Source: Eutreptiella sp. 'Long Island Sound 2002'
Lineage: Eukaryota; Euglenozoa; Euglenophyceae; Eutreptiales; Eutreptiaceae
Direction of reading: 5' to 3'
Length of the DNA: 64,000 nucleotides
Assembly (NCBI GenBank): GCA_964036045.1
Contig: OZ038380.1
Span: 65,332,591-65,396,590, forward strand
Shown in pieces: positions 1 through 11,414 of the stretch (the first letter of the stretch is position 1; the number at the start of each line of letters is the position of its first letter). The notes below the pieces were generated by a model, which did no database searches, was not told the origin of the DNA, and saw only the letters and a list, made by a program, of their open reading frames with translations. Position numbers and translations under genes: made by a program.

Positions 1-14
1 TTTTTTGGCACTTT

Positions 15-1210
15 CAGCCCCCTGTCGCTCCCCTGTCGCTTGCCTGTCGCTTCCCTGTTGCTCTCCTGTCGCTCCCTCGTCGCTACCTTGTCGCTTCCCT
101 GTCGCTGACCTGCCGCCCTCCTGTCGCTATCCTGTCGCTATCCTGTCGCTGCCTGTCGTTTCCTGTCGCCATGCTACTTTTTGCCTGGCGCCTTCCTGTC
201 GCTGTCCTGTCGCCCTCCTGTCGTTCCTTCCTGTTGCTCTCCTGTCGCTATGCCCTGTTGCCTCCCTGTCGCCCTCCTGTCGCTTGCCTGTCGTCTTCCT
301 GCCGCCTCCCTGTCGCCTCCTTGTCGCCTCCCTGTTGCCTCCCTGTCGCCCAACTCCGTAACCTGTTGCTCTCTCGTCGCTTGCCTGTTGCTTGCCTGTC
401 GCTTGCCTGTCGCCTTCCTGTCACCTCCCTGTCGCCTCCCTGTCGCCTCCCTGTTGCCTCCCTGTTGCCTCCCTGTCGCCCAACGTGGTAACCTGTCGCT
501 CTCCTGTCCCTTGCATGTCGCCTTCCTGTCGCCTCCCTGTCGCCTTCCTGTCATCTCCCTGTCGCCTCCCTGTCACCCAATCTGTTACCCTGTCGCCCCC
601 CTCTTGCATTGTTCTGTCGCTTGCCTTTCGCTTTCTTGTCGCCTGCCTGCCGCCTTTTTGGCGCTTTTTGGTGCGAGGAAAAGAGAAACCTTGTCGCTGT
701 TGAGATCTTCCCCTATTGCCTTGTGTTTCACCATCTTGTGGCTCTCAAGTATATCCATTATTGTTGTCTCAGTCCTTGACCTCCCATGTATCTGTGCAAA
801 TGACAAGATTTGGTAGTGAAGAGCAATTCGAGGCAGAAAGCCAGAAACACCTCAAACGCTCTCCTGTCGCTCTCCTGTTGCTCCCTCTTGTCGCTTCCCT
901 GTCGCCTCCCTGTCGCCGCTAGCCCTGTTGCCCTCCTGTCGTCTTTCTTTCGCTTTCCTGTCGCTTACCCTGTCGCTATGTCTTGTTTCCTGTTGCTTCC
1001 CTGTCGCCACCCTGACGCCACCCTGTCGCCCCCCTGTCGCCCTCCTGTTGCCCACCTGTCGCAGCACCCCTGTCGCCTTCCTGTCGCCTGCCTGTCGCTT
1101 CCTGTCGCTTTCCTGCCGCTTTCCTGCCGCTTTCCTGTCGTCTGCTTGTCGCCAGCCTGTCGCCACTCTGTCGCCACCCTGTCACCTTCCTGTCGCTCTC
1201 TGGCACATTT
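15..1210. repeat. 11-bp pyrimidine-rich minisatellite
   Basis: A degenerate tandem repeat with an 11-bp period, unit approximately CCTGTCGCCTC, fills about 15-660 and about 855-1205. The gap at 660-855 is non-repetitive. Because 11 is not a multiple of 3, every frame reads the same 11-residue peptide cycle (CRLPVASLSPP-like) and stops are rare on both strands. That explains the many overlapping open frames here. I regard none of them as genes. The array runs close to the left edge of the window and its true start may lie outside. Confidence 0.9.
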
Positions 1211-1980
1211 CACCGTTGCCTGCTTCGCTAGGCCCGAATCTATGAATGCTTCAGTTGCCTGTGTTTCATTTTTGCGTTCCAGAAGGGAGGGCGTTCTATG
1301 TGCAACACTGGTTATTCAAGGAATACGCAAAGGTGGTAGGCAACCAATTGCAGATTTGGTCGGGCAGCCTCACCCAGAGGGGGGGGGTCTTGGCTTTCTG
1401 AAGCTACAGCTTCAGAAGATGACAAAAGACGGGACCTTACCATCTATTTACAATCTATTTACAACCTTAGTTATTATTACTACCATTATTCCACCACGAA
1501 GGGTTGTTCCTCAGGGCTTGTGTAATGTCCCCAAGTACCTTGCGCAGTATGAGTGATTTCCATACTCCAGAGACGGGGTATGGGCTGGGATCCCCGCCAA
1601 GCCCCCCGCCAGCTTGATCACCCTTGCGCGCTATGAGATGAGAACATCGGGTGAAAAAGGGAGAAACCGGAGGTGACATGTAAAATGCATATGGCACACA
1701 TAAGGGAGTGTAAACATATGATTTTTGTTAGGATTTGGTAGCTGAAAGACTGCACTCCCACAGAAGGCGCTGAATGATATCTCCAAATACGCGGAAAAGC
1801 GCCGCGGTTAAAAATCCGTTGTCCGAGTGTAAATTAGTACACACAACACTTTTCCGTTGGTGCCTGTGGTGTTATGGTATTCCTTTCCATCGCGGAAGTG
1901 CTGCAGCCGTCGCGTGCTCTCAAGAAAGGGCCCTAAAGGAGGGAAGGCTGCCACTCTGGTGATATACGGCAAAATACTGT
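1211..1980. other. Unassigned spacer with one possible exon
   Basis: No repeat or recognisable gene. A pyrimidine-rich stretch ending in AG at 1281-1282 looks like a 3' splice site. It is followed by a frame from 1285 to a TGA at 1399-1401 that reads as ordinary protein (it begins GRAFYVQHWLFKEYAKVVGN). This could be a last exon, but nothing confirms it. Confidence 0.2.
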
Positions 1981-4335
1981 GGCGCCGCGTGGTGGGGCGC
2001 CGGTAAATGATGTCGCATTGAAATCCATCCACCTGCAGCCTCCGAGGTCTCAGCCTCCGAGGTCACAGCCCAGTCCCCGTCCCAGACTGCCAATCGCCAG
2101 GCCTCTGCGGACCATGCCTTCTTCAGAGCCTGATGCCCCGCCGAACCCTGGCTCCCCGTCCTTCACCCACCCACCTATCTCACGCTTCCTCTCCTACGCG
2201 ATGCTTTAAGCGCCAACGCACGCCCCGAGTCCCCCATCGGCCTCATGGCCTATGCCCTCCTCCGCAACCACCCCCGCCTCATCACCACTACCTCCCTTGT
2301 CAGACGCTGCATGGGCAAACGCTCCCTTGCTGTTTCCACCGACAACGTAGCACGCGCTGCCCCCTTCCGCAGCGGCGGCGGCATAAAGCTCGGGCTGATG
2401 CACCTCCTCCTGCATCTGGAGTCTGGCACCCAGGGGTTCTCCAACGAGACCATACGCTACGGTCTCTGCAAGGGAAAGCCCACAAATCCCCTCCTAGGCC
2501 ACCTCACTCGCTTCTTCTGCCCCGTGGACGTGGAATCAGGCGTCTCTGGCACGGCCTTTAGGATTGCGACGACTGTGCTGGCCGTGGACCTCAAATTCAT
2601 CACCACCTACATCCTCGCCTTCTTCGCCTACCGCCCCGCCCACTCCGCCCTCGGCCTCGCCCTGGTTGCCTGCGCCGCCACCTACACCACCCTCTGCACC
2701 CACGGCAGGTGCGCCATCTGATAATGAAACGAGTACTCCTGGTAGTGCGCTAAGACAACTCCCGCCTCTGCTCCCACCTCCGCGCCTCGTGGGACCTTGG
2801 CTCCTGGGCAGACCGGCCACCTGCAAAAAGTTTGCCCACCCCTTCAGCACGGAGGAAGGGGGCGACCAGGCCGAAGGGTTCGCCCTGCTCCACTACCAGG
2901 CCCCCAGCCTGGTGAACACCAGGGCCATGCGGTCCAACTCCTCCATCAGCCTCCAGCTCATCATTCCGGCCAATGAGTTGCACTCCCCGGCAACCACCTC
3001 ATGTACAGCGACGACCGCCCTCTCATCTCCCCCTCCCTCGCGGAAGTTGCGACCATGGCCACCGACTGCCGCGAGTGCTCTCGCCGCACCAGCCGCATCA
3101 TCCGAGCGGACAAGCAGGAGTGCTCCCTCATCAACACTAGCCTGGGCTGCCCCATTCTTGTGGCCACCGCAGTCCAGCAGCACACCGGCACCACTTCGGC
3201 TGCCCCCCGGGAGGTCGATGGCATCCTTATCCTCCCCGAACTCCCGCTCCTCTCCGTCATCAACAAATGCTGCACGGCCCTCGACCGGGCTCACAAGGCA
3301 AGCCGCAACCGCGAGGCCTGCCCCATCCTCTAACTTCGCTCCCTACACGCCTTCGCCGTCTCCTTGCACACCTACCTCACCTCCGGCGTCCTCATCCCCC
3401 CCCCCATCCCTGCGTCCCCAATTGACCGCCATCAACGACGCGTACCACCACGCCTTCCATCCTGCCCCTGTGGACCCACGTCGCCTTTTTATCACCTCTC
3501 CATCAAGCTAGGCGGCCCCGGCGTCCCCCTGTTGGCGTAGCGGGCCCCTCTCAACCTCCTCCGGACTTAACTACGCGCCTCTTCAGGCTCCAACTCCCTC
3601 CTTGTGGCCGCTGCAGCGTCCCTAATCTTCCGATGCCGTCCCACCCCGTGGCTCACCGAAGGGCTGACCCTGACGCAAGCTCTCTCCGCCCTTGACGTCA
3701 CAGTCCTCCTCCGCCCCTCTCCACTCGTACGCTGCGCCCCGCAGCACTATTTCGGCTCGGTGGCCCCCCTACAGTCCCTCCCATAGTCGGTGGTTGCGTG
3801 CAACGGCAGCCAAGTGGGCACACCCCTAGACGTGGGATTCCTCCTCTGGCACCCCCACCACGGCACTCTTTACCCCGGCTCGCTTGGCTCCGGGCCCTGG
3901 CTGGCCACTCTGTCGACATCAGGTGGATCGCCAAGATCGCCCCCATGTTCTCCTCCAGCCTCTTGACGGGCGTGGCCGTCTTCACCTCCGACTCCACCGC
4001 CTCCTAGCTCTGCGAGGTCACCTGAGGCCCGCGTTCCTCATCTGCGCTCTCAACCCCATAGCGGGCGGCCTTTTTCTGCACCACCTTCCGCAAACGAAGC
4101 CCGGCTCCCCGCACAACAAGACTCTAGCTCCAGCAGCCACCTTGCCGCCCTCAACGCGGAGACCGACAACCTGGTCCGCCGCGGGCTCTCCACAGCCTAC
4201 CCGGGGACCCGCCTCTGGGCTACGCTGTACCACCGGCGCATTGTGGCGCTCTGCGACAGGGCGCTCCTTATGAGCCCCGTCTGTGCCGCGGTGGCGGCCT
4301 ACGCAGCCGCCGCCACCGGCACCAACGCGCAGTTT
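1980..4335 (+). pseudogene. Unrecognised gene-like block, frameshifted
   Basis: Several open + strand segments in changing frames read as normal-complexity protein rather than repeat. Examples are 2245-2721 (contains YALLRNHPRLITTTSLVRRC, then a hydrophobic stretch near the C-terminus), roughly 2760-2990 (contains LLHYQAPSLVNTRAMRS), 3001-3333 (contains ATMATDCRECSRRTSRIIRA), 3604-3786, and 4140-4370 (contains WATLYHRRIVALCDRALL). I cannot assign a family. The succession of frames suggests either one old gene broken by frameshifts or several exons. Base composition is C-rich on this strand, so part of the openness may be compositional. Confidence 0.3.
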
Positions 4336-4390
4336 CTCCGATGTCAGCCCCCACCCATCATGATAGACTTGACCGCATCTGACGGGACCC

Positions 4391-4472
4391 TGTTTGAACC
4401 GCATTTGAATGGTTTGAACGAGCAAAAAAATTCAAATGGGGCAGTTGAATTTATTAGAATTGATTCAAACGC
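4391..4472. repeat. Cluster of TTTGAA/TTCAAA motifs
   Basis: Five to six short copies of TTTGAATC-like and TTCAAAC-like motifs occur in both orientations, directly after the gene-like block. The same motif clusters around 27.7, 28.6, 30.3, 30.9 and 31.1-31.35 kb. Clustering near decayed coding DNA suggests subterminal repeats of a DNA transposon, but no terminal inverted repeat was located. Confidence 0.45.
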
Positions 4473-5400
4473 CGAGCGCCGCCGCCGCCGCATGCGCCGC
4501 CAGGGGCCTGTCGCATTCTGTTGCAAAATTCGCACTTTTTGCAAGTGTTGCAGATTTTTAGGCGACCGCAGACGATTTGCACACAATATTGACATGCAAT
4601 CAGGACTGCTTTAGCACCAGTTCTGCTGGGATTCTCATCTTTTTGGTTTCCACGTTCCTCTTCACCATTTCACGTTGGCAACTTCCCTTTTTGCAAATGC
4701 AGCGCTTTTTGGCATGTCCCAAACGCTGAGGGAGCAACCAACACCATCACATGTGTCATCACATGTGTCGCGCGCGCTGGGGTCCTGTCCAAGAATGAAA
4801 TAGAAAGATTTGTAAACCAGGACGAAAAAACTTTCTGAATAGCTGAAAATAAGGATAATTCGCATAAGAGACGCTTAGGCCAAAAAGCGCGCTGCGAAAC
4901 GCGTAAAAACGCGACGGAAACATTTTTGACGTGAAATAGGTGAATAGTTAACGCTGTAAGCACCGTAACGCTCGTAGGACGCTAACGCCGTCCCTCCCGT
5001 CGTCTAACTCGCTATAGGCGCAAAGAAAAAGGCGTCGCGAGCAGCGCGTAAAACTCGAAAATTTTTCATAACTCGCCACGACCCCTGACGTCGCGCCCTG
5101 CAGCCTTTTTCTTCTTCTTCTCCATGCACCTCCCTCCCCACCCTCGTGCCCATCACCCCCCTTGCCCTGCGGCTCAGGCGATGGCCCTGGGGGAACGCGG
5201 TCAACCCTCAGCAATGGACACAAACACGCTCCACGACGCCACACAAAAGTACAGGGCCAAGAACATCAAGAACGACGGATAGCACGTAAGACACTGCAGC
5301 GTACATGGTCTTGCTGCAGGCGAGTGTGTTGGGTCGTGTATAATTTTTTTTTATTTCAAAAGCAAAAAAAAGAAGAAAAAAAATATTTTACGAAATTCTG
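4473..5400. other. Unassigned spacer
   Basis: I see no gene or tandem repeat in this stretch. It includes a short CG-rich passage of AACGC/CGCTAACG words near 4935-5030 and a T-rich, A-rich transition at about 5340-5390 leading into the T-depleted region. Confidence 0.5.
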
Positions 5401-7010
5401 CAGCGGTTTTACAAGTAGGTACAACCACACCCACGCAGTAAACAAACCCAACAAGGCAGCAGGACAGGACACCACGGCACCACGCGGCAGCACAGCACCA
5501 CATGGCACAGCACAGGGGAGCAGGGCACCGAGTGAGAGCGGGCCACACAGCAACACCGCACAGGGCGGCGACGACAGGAAACGCACAACACAACACCCCA
5601 GGGCGCACACGGCACAGAGCACAACGGCGAACAACAACACGCAGCGACACACCACAGCAAAACACACACAGCGCGGGGGGACAAGACAAAACACGGCACC
5701 AGAAGGCACAGAACCCCAAGACGACGGACAGCGCCCCAGGACACAACACAGCGCGCGGCAGCAGGAAACGGAGCAAAACGAAACAACCCATCGCACAACA
5801 ACGCAACGCCAGGCGGCACAACGCGCAGCAACACGGCGCAGCACAGCACCCAGGGACACACCGCAGCACACCACCGAGACACGACACCAGGAGCCACCAG
5901 TACCCACCAGGAGACAACAGAGGACAGCCAGGCCAAACAGCAAAAACGAGAACACAACAGGCAACAAGACAAAACACCAGCCAGCCCCGCGAGGGCAAGG
6001 GAGCACCGAGCAGAGAGCAACAGCGCAGGCACACCAGCACAGCACCGCACAGGCAGAGCACAGAAACAGAAACGACCTGGAACCGGCCCGGAGCCCAGAA
6101 CTCACGGGGAACAACAGGAAACCAGCGCCACCAGCAAGGAGAAAAACAAAAAAAGAAGACAGGGCACCACAGCACAGCACCACACAGCAGCACAGCGCCA
6201 CAGGACCGAGCGACGGCCGGACCAGACACGGGCACCAAAGCCGACACACACCACCAAACGACAAGCACGGGCAACCGGAGCCACCAGCAGACCCCCAACA
6301 AAAGGCAGCGACACCAGGAACCAACAACACCAGCCACCAGAAACAGCACAGACCACGCGCACAGCACCACGAAAGGGCACCAGCACAGCGCAGCACAGCA
6401 CCGCACAGGGCGGAGAGGACAGGGAACACACATCACGACACCCCAGAACACACACAGCAGACGCGCAGCGGCAAGAAACAAACAACAGGCACAGGCAACG
6501 ACGCAAACAAACGGCAGAGCACGACAGCACACCACCACACGACAGCACAGCGCGACAGAACACAACACAGGGCAGCGGAACACCAAGACACACCACGCCG
6601 AACCACAGGGCGGCGAGCCACGCGGCCAGACAAGGACAGCACCACCGAAGCACAACACCAAGACCCACCAGGGGACAGCAGAGGACACCCAGGCCCAACA
6701 GCCAACACCACACAACACCAGCCAGCGCACACTAAGCAACGACAGGGACAGCACCACCGAGGCACACGCGGGCACACCCGACGGCCGAAGACACAAAAAC
6801 CCGCCCAGCAACGCACAACCGGCAAAAAAAAAAGGGGGGGGGGGCGCAGAGGCCCAAGGCAACCGGAAAGCAGGAAACACCAGAGACAACAGGGGGGGGA
6901 GGGGGGGGGGAACAAGACGCCAAGGCCCAAGGCACCCGAGGATTGAAAAACCCGCAAAGCAGGAGACAACGGGGGGACAACACGGGGGGGGAGGCAAATA
7001 AAGAGAAAAA
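5400..7010. repeat. T-depleted low-complexity region (CA/CAG/CAC-rich)
   Basis: For about 1.6 kb the + strand is built almost only of A, C and G, with words such as CACAGCACC, ACAACAC and GACAGG. With hardly any T on this strand, TAA, TAG and TGA cannot form, so a frame stays open from 5162 to 6946, and the C/T/G-only complement is open too. Internal diverged duplications are visible, for example 5886-5948 against 6659-6720 and 5540-5585 against 6395-6425. I do not consider the open frames to be genes. Confidence 0.75.
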
Positions 7011-7295
7011 AAAAAAAAGGGGGGGGGTTTGGTTTGGTTTGGGTCAAGGCCTGTGCCGGACGCCCTGGCCCACAGTCAGCACTCGCCTTTGTGCCGACAC
7101 GACTGGGCTAGGCGAATCGCGGTTGTCCGGTCCCAAGGCCTGCCGGACTGTTGACCGCCCCCGTACCCCGTGGTGGCACACACACATAAAAAAAAGGGGG
7201 GGGGGGGAACAGGTGCCAAGGCCCAAGGCACCCGGGGCCGGAAAACACGCAAAGTAGGACACAACGAGGGCGCAACAAGGGGGGGTAAAGGGGAA
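6825..7295. repeat. Three diverged copies of an A-tract/G-tract module
   Basis: A module of a poly-A run, a poly-G run, then GCCAAGGCCCAAGGCACCCG-like sequence, then a GGAAAGCAGGA(A/C)ACA-like stretch and a second G run, occurs at about 6825-6900, 6905-6985 and 7190-7295. The A-run/G-run junctions are notable (for example near 6830, 7005 and 7192). The copies may mark successive insertion ends or an internal repeat of composite element G. Confidence 0.6.
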
Positions 7296-7840
7296 AGGAA
7301 AAAGAAAAAAACCCAACAACAACCACAAACGGGGCAACCCCAGCCCGGAGGGGGCCGAACAAGCAAAGAGCGCACCGAGAACGGCCAAAGGAAAGTTGAG
7401 GCGCACCAGAACGCGCCTGGGAGGCCGGCCCGCCCGGCCCGGGCAAGCAGGGCACGCACACGCACACACACGCGGGACCCGGCAGGGGCCAGCGGCAGGC
7501 ACAATGAGCCTGGTTCTCAGCCGGCCTCCACGTGCCCCGCGCAGCCACCAAGTAAAGCCGGGGGCGACGGCCCCCGGGCTGGGGGAAGACAACACGGCGA
7601 CGGGAAAGCCGACCGGAGCACGAAGAGCGGCCGGACCGGACGAGAAGCGGCGCACCAATGCGGGGCCACGAGACACGCCAGAGAGGCACGCCGCGAGCCA
7701 CAACCAAGGCACGAGGACGGGTGCGAAGCCACAACAGCCACCAGGTGCCGCGAACCCAGGAAGCACGCACAACACACGACGAACCCCGGCACGGGACAAG
7801 GTGCCAAGGACAGCCAGGCCCCCACGACCGCACACCGCAC
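7296..7840. other. GC-rich leader of composite element G copy 1
   Basis: GC-rich, T-poor sequence without visible tandem repeats joins the A/G-tract modules to the 209-bp monomer array. Frames are open on both strands because of composition, and none resembles a known family. The true 5' end of this copy of element G could not be placed. Confidence 0.4.
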
Positions 7841-8600
7841 CCACGGCAATCAGGAAGCGGGCCCCGGCTGCACGCCCGAAAGGACGGGTGGTCGGGGGTG
7901 GGAGAGCGCCCGTCCCCGGACGCCCCACACCCAGGCAAGAGGCGCCCCCCTGGGCGCCCTCGTGCCGCCCCCACAGCGCGCAAAGCCAGCTCGCAGAAGG
8001 GAGCGCTGTGGGGTTGGTGACGGGTCCCCACGCCCGCATCCCCCGCACCCACAGCCAGTGGGTAGTGGGCCCCGGCCGCACGCCCGAAAGGACGAGTGGT
8101 CGGGGGCCGGAGAGCGCCCGTCCCCGGACGCCCGGCACCCAGGCAAGAGGCGCCCACCCCGGGCACCCTCATGCCGCCCCCACAGCACGCAAAGCCAGCT
8201 CGCAAGAGCGCGCACTGTGGGGTTGGTGACGGGTCCCCACGCCCGCACCCCCCGCACCCACAGCCAGTGGGTAGTAAGCCCCGGCTGCACGCCCGAACGG
8301 ACGAGAGGTCGGGGGTGGGAGAGCGCCCGTCCCCGGACGCCACACACGCAGGCAAGAGGCGCCCCCCCCAGGCGCCTTCTTGCCGCCCCCACAGCGCGCA
8401 AAGCCAGCTCGAAAGAGCGCACGCTGTGGGGTTGGTGACCGGTCCCAACGCCTGCACCCCCCACACCCACAGCCAGTGGGTAGTGGGCCCCGGCCGCACC
8501 CCAGAAAGGACGAGTGGTCGGGGGTGGGAGCGCGCCCAACCCCGGACGCCCCACACCCAGGCAGGAGGCGCCCTCCCCAGGCACCCTCATGCCGCCCCCA
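7840..8600. repeat. 209-bp satellite monomers, type C, about four copies
   Basis: Four head-to-tail copies with a period of exactly 209 bp. The marker word GGGTTGGTGA starts at 8011, 8220 and 8429. The monomer is recognisably related to the B monomer of the later arrays: a CCGCCCCCACAGCG(C/A)GCAA core, then CGCTGTGGGG, then GGGTCCCCACGCCCGCA. A 209-bp period shifts frame at each copy. The long overlapping open frames here come from GC composition and repetition, not from a gene. Confidence 0.9.
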
Positions 8601-9452
8601 CGGCACGCAGCCCCCACAGGGCAGGCAGGCAAAGGGGACCGTGATGGGCCCCCACACCCACACGCCCGCGCCCGCAGCACGTGGGTGGCGGACCCCAACA
8701 GCCCGCCCAGTGGGCGGGCAGTCCGGGGAGGGGGAGCGCCTGACCACAGACGCCCCTCACAACGGTGGAAGGCACCCCCCCCCGGGAACGCCCTTCCGCC
8801 ACCCCCACAGCGAGCAACGCCGGCCCGCAGGGGCGCACGCTGTGGGGCCGGTGCTGGGTCCCAGGCCCGCACCGACCGCACTTGGGACACACGGGTCGCG
8901 GAACCCCGGCCGCCCGCCCCAGAGGGCAGGCGGCCGGGGAAGGGACAGCGCCTGACACCAGACGCCCCTCACAACGGCCGCAGGCCACCTACCCCGAGGA
9001 CGGCCCCCCAGCCCCCCGTCACGGCACGCAGCCCCCACAGGGCATGCAAGCCACGGGGACCGTGATGGGCCCCCAAACCCACACGCCCGCGCCCGCAGCA
9101 CGTGGGTGGCGGACCCCCACAGCCCGCTCAGTGGGCGGGCAGTCATGGGAGGGGGAGCGCCTGACCCCAGACGCCCCTCACAACGGTGGAAGGCACCCCC
9201 CTGGTGAGGCCCTTCCGCCACCCCCGGGGCACGCAGCCCCCACAGGTCATGCAGGCCAAGGGGACAGCGTTGGGCCCCCACACCCACACGCCTGCGCCCG
9301 CAGCACGTGGGTGGCGGACTCCAACAGCCCGCCCAGTGGGCGGGCAGTCGGGGGAGGGGGAGCGCCTGACATCAGACGCCCCTCGCAACAGTGGAAGGCA
9401 CCCCCCCGGGGACGCCCTTCCGCCACCCCCACGGGGGGCGCACAGCCCCAAG
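8600..9452. repeat. A/B-type satellite monomers of element G copy 1
   Basis: The type C array passes into 210-bp monomers of the A type (marked by GGGCATGCA(G/A)GCCA and GTGGGTGGCGGACC) and B type (marked by GCACGCTGTGGGGCCGG near 8838). A-B order is irregular and at least one monomer (about 9180-9300) is an A/B fusion. The array ends in a partial B monomer at about 9440, directly before the conserved 3' module. Confidence 0.85.
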
Positions 9453-9891
9453 CCAGGTAGGGGGGAACCGGGACCGGACTGCCCCCCCCCAAGCACGCCA
9501 GACGGAGCAAGGGACCAGAGCAGGACACGCGGAGGGGCACGGACCACGTGGAAGGGCCCTACCAGCGCCCAGTGCCGGGACCGCGCGAGGTGCGCACGCC
9601 ACACCACCCAGGGGGGGGGGGAGCGGACGCCGCGGGAGCGCGAGCGCACACACACGCAAATGGGCACGCGGGGACTACCTGAAGGGCAACCGGACCGAGC
9701 TCGCGGAACGCACAGACCGCGTGGAATGGCGTACCAGCGAGCGGGGGTAAGGGACACCCGGACTGGACGGCCCGTCACACGCAGCGCGGGACACACTGGG
9801 CAGGAAAAGGGAAACCGGAGAGACACAACAGCAGGTACCGGCCCGAGCCCCCTGAACCGGCCGCGAGCGGCGCGCACACACAAAGGGGGCT
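9453..9891 (+). mobile_element. Element G copy 1, first half of 3' module
   Basis: This segment begins GCCAGGTAGGGGGGAACCGG and matches 62503-62940 base for base over long stretches. It also matches, in reverse, the G copy on the minus strand around 39430-39870. It stops abruptly where the LTR retrotransposon starts at 9892, and the remainder of the module resumes at 25401. A frame ending at 9750 shares the C-terminal peptide DRVEWRTSERG with a frame ending at 62804 in copy 3, so this part of G may be the end of a coding region, although the frame is broken elsewhere. Confidence 0.85.
9887..9891. other. Target-site duplication, left (GGGCT)
   Basis: The five bases before the LTR are GGGCT and the five after it (25401-25405) are GGGCA. 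The unoccupied paralogous site at 62941-62945 reads GGGCA. This is consistent with a 5-bp duplication that has since acquired one substitution. Five-base duplications are typical of Ty3-type integrases. Confidence 0.75.
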
Positions 9892-11414
9892 TGTAATAAG
9901 GTGGGACATAACACCCAGACAGACAGACAGACAGACAGAAATATCGGTTTAGAATTGATCCAGACAGACAGACAGACAGAATTCTCTGTTCAGGTTGGAT
10001 CCGTCGCAGTCGCCGACGGCGCAGTCAATACAGTGACCTGGCATCATGAGAATAAAGAAGAAGAAGACGACAGAATAAAGATTGAAGGTAAAAGTCTTTT
10101 GCATGATTTTAAAGTGCGAAAGGACAGCAGACAGTCTCAGGTTTCTCTGTTCGCACAGGAAACAGAGGTCATGGTGCGAAGGGTATTAATGGGTTTATTA
10201 CAAGCATGGAACCATGGATTCCATGTATATTTGTTCCCTTCTTCGTTGCATGCATATGTGCATATGTATTATGTAGGCGCTTTGCGTTGGATAGAAAAAG
10301 TCGCTTCGTAGCCTTGTCGCTTCGTAGCTTGTCTCGCTTTCTATTGCTTCTCTTGCTTCAGACTTCCTTGTAAGTCGTGAGTGGAGAGCCGTGCCATGAG
10401 TGCATCAAGACACTCACAAATATTCGAATCCATAATAAGGTGTCAGTGCATTGAAGCACTCAATGTTCGATTCCCAACATAGGTGTGAGTGCATCGAAGC
10501 ACTCAAGGTTCGATTCCAAACAAAGGTGTGAGTGCATCAAGGCAGTCAAGGTTCGATTCCAAGCAAGAATGCGAGTGACTTATAGCCCTTAATGTGGTCC
10601 GAATCAAGAGTAGTATGACTGCATGAGAAAAGATGTGGTGAGACAACTTTTTCGGCTTGGTGAGAACTTATGGGATGAAGAAAGGATTTCAACAACGAAT
10701 CTTTGTTAATTAAGACGAGTTAATTTTAATTATTTTGTCGGTTAGTTATGTTGTTCATTGTTGACATACTTATTCCGTTCGTTCTCGGTTTGTTGAACGT
10801 GCACGCCCCGTGTGCACTTGTGATGTTTATACTTGTTTGCTTGTGTGATCGCACACGTAGATACTTGCATGGTGTTGTCTACGTGTCGAATTTGGGTTCG
10901 CTTTGGAGTCATGATGTCTTGTGATCTAAGGCTAAAGACCCGACAAGATATGGTTCAATCGTACTAAGTGTTAGATGGGAAGTCTTTACACTTTCGTACA
11001 CAACCATATGAATGCATGTTTCGTCTCTCCCCTCTCCATGCAATATATTTTGTATTCGTGTTACACTTTGGGATTTCTGTGTACAGGACTCCTATATTTG
11101 GATTTATTCAATTTCAATTGAATTCAACAATGATGAACTAAATAAATCAAGTTCAAGTCAAGTACATCTGGGAAAGTGTACATCCGAATTGTATGAGCCC
11201 ATTCGAGATTTGACAAGCAATTTTCAGTGGACAAGGTCAATAATTGTGCATTGGAATTGGATTGTTCGCTGCGTGTTGTTGTTGTTGGTCGATTTAAATT
11301 ATAAAATCTCCATTTTTAACCAAAGTTCAATTTGGATCTACGAGTAGATCAAATGGAAGAACCACAACAAAATTTACATGATGGACTAGATTACCCGGGG
11401 TCAAGTCTATTACA
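9892..11414 (+). repeat. 5' LTR
   Basis: Starts TGTAATAAGGTGGGAC and ends GTCTATTACA, giving the usual TG...CA termini. It matches 23890-25400 along its whole length with scattered single-base differences and small indels; for example 10085-10215 is identical in both LTRs. Near the start are two (CAGA)n runs, at about 9913-9937 and 9960-9980. An AATAAA word lies at about 11137. The gag frame starts inside its last 85 bp. Confidence 0.95.
10397..10570 (+). repeat. Four 43-bp units with hairpin and B-box-like word in the LTR
   Basis: Four tandem units with a 43-bp period. Each has an inverted repeat of the form GAGTGC-ATCGAA-GCACTC followed by (G/T)(G/A)TTCGA(T/A)TCC. The latter word starts at 10421, 10464, 10507 and 10550. 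At 10507 and 10550 it is GGTTCGATTCC, which matches the RNA polymerase III B-box consensus GGTTCGANNCC. The four units recur in the 3' LTR at about 24394-24567. No A-box or tRNA fold was found. They may be regulatory hairpins or remnants of a tRNA-derived segment. Confidence 0.7.

Noticed and set aside
181-816. A 211-codon frame in the 11-bp minisatellite
   Set aside because: All frames give the same repeat peptide; it is an artefact of the 11-bp period.
5162-6946. A 594-codon + strand frame and a 548-codon minus frame
   Set aside because: Openness is explained by near absence of T on the + strand. The products are low-complexity and both strands are equally open.
10507-10560. tRNA genes suggested by GGTTCGATTCC
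   Set aside because: No A-box, acceptor stem or cloverleaf can be built around the words, and they repeat every 43 bp inside an LTR.
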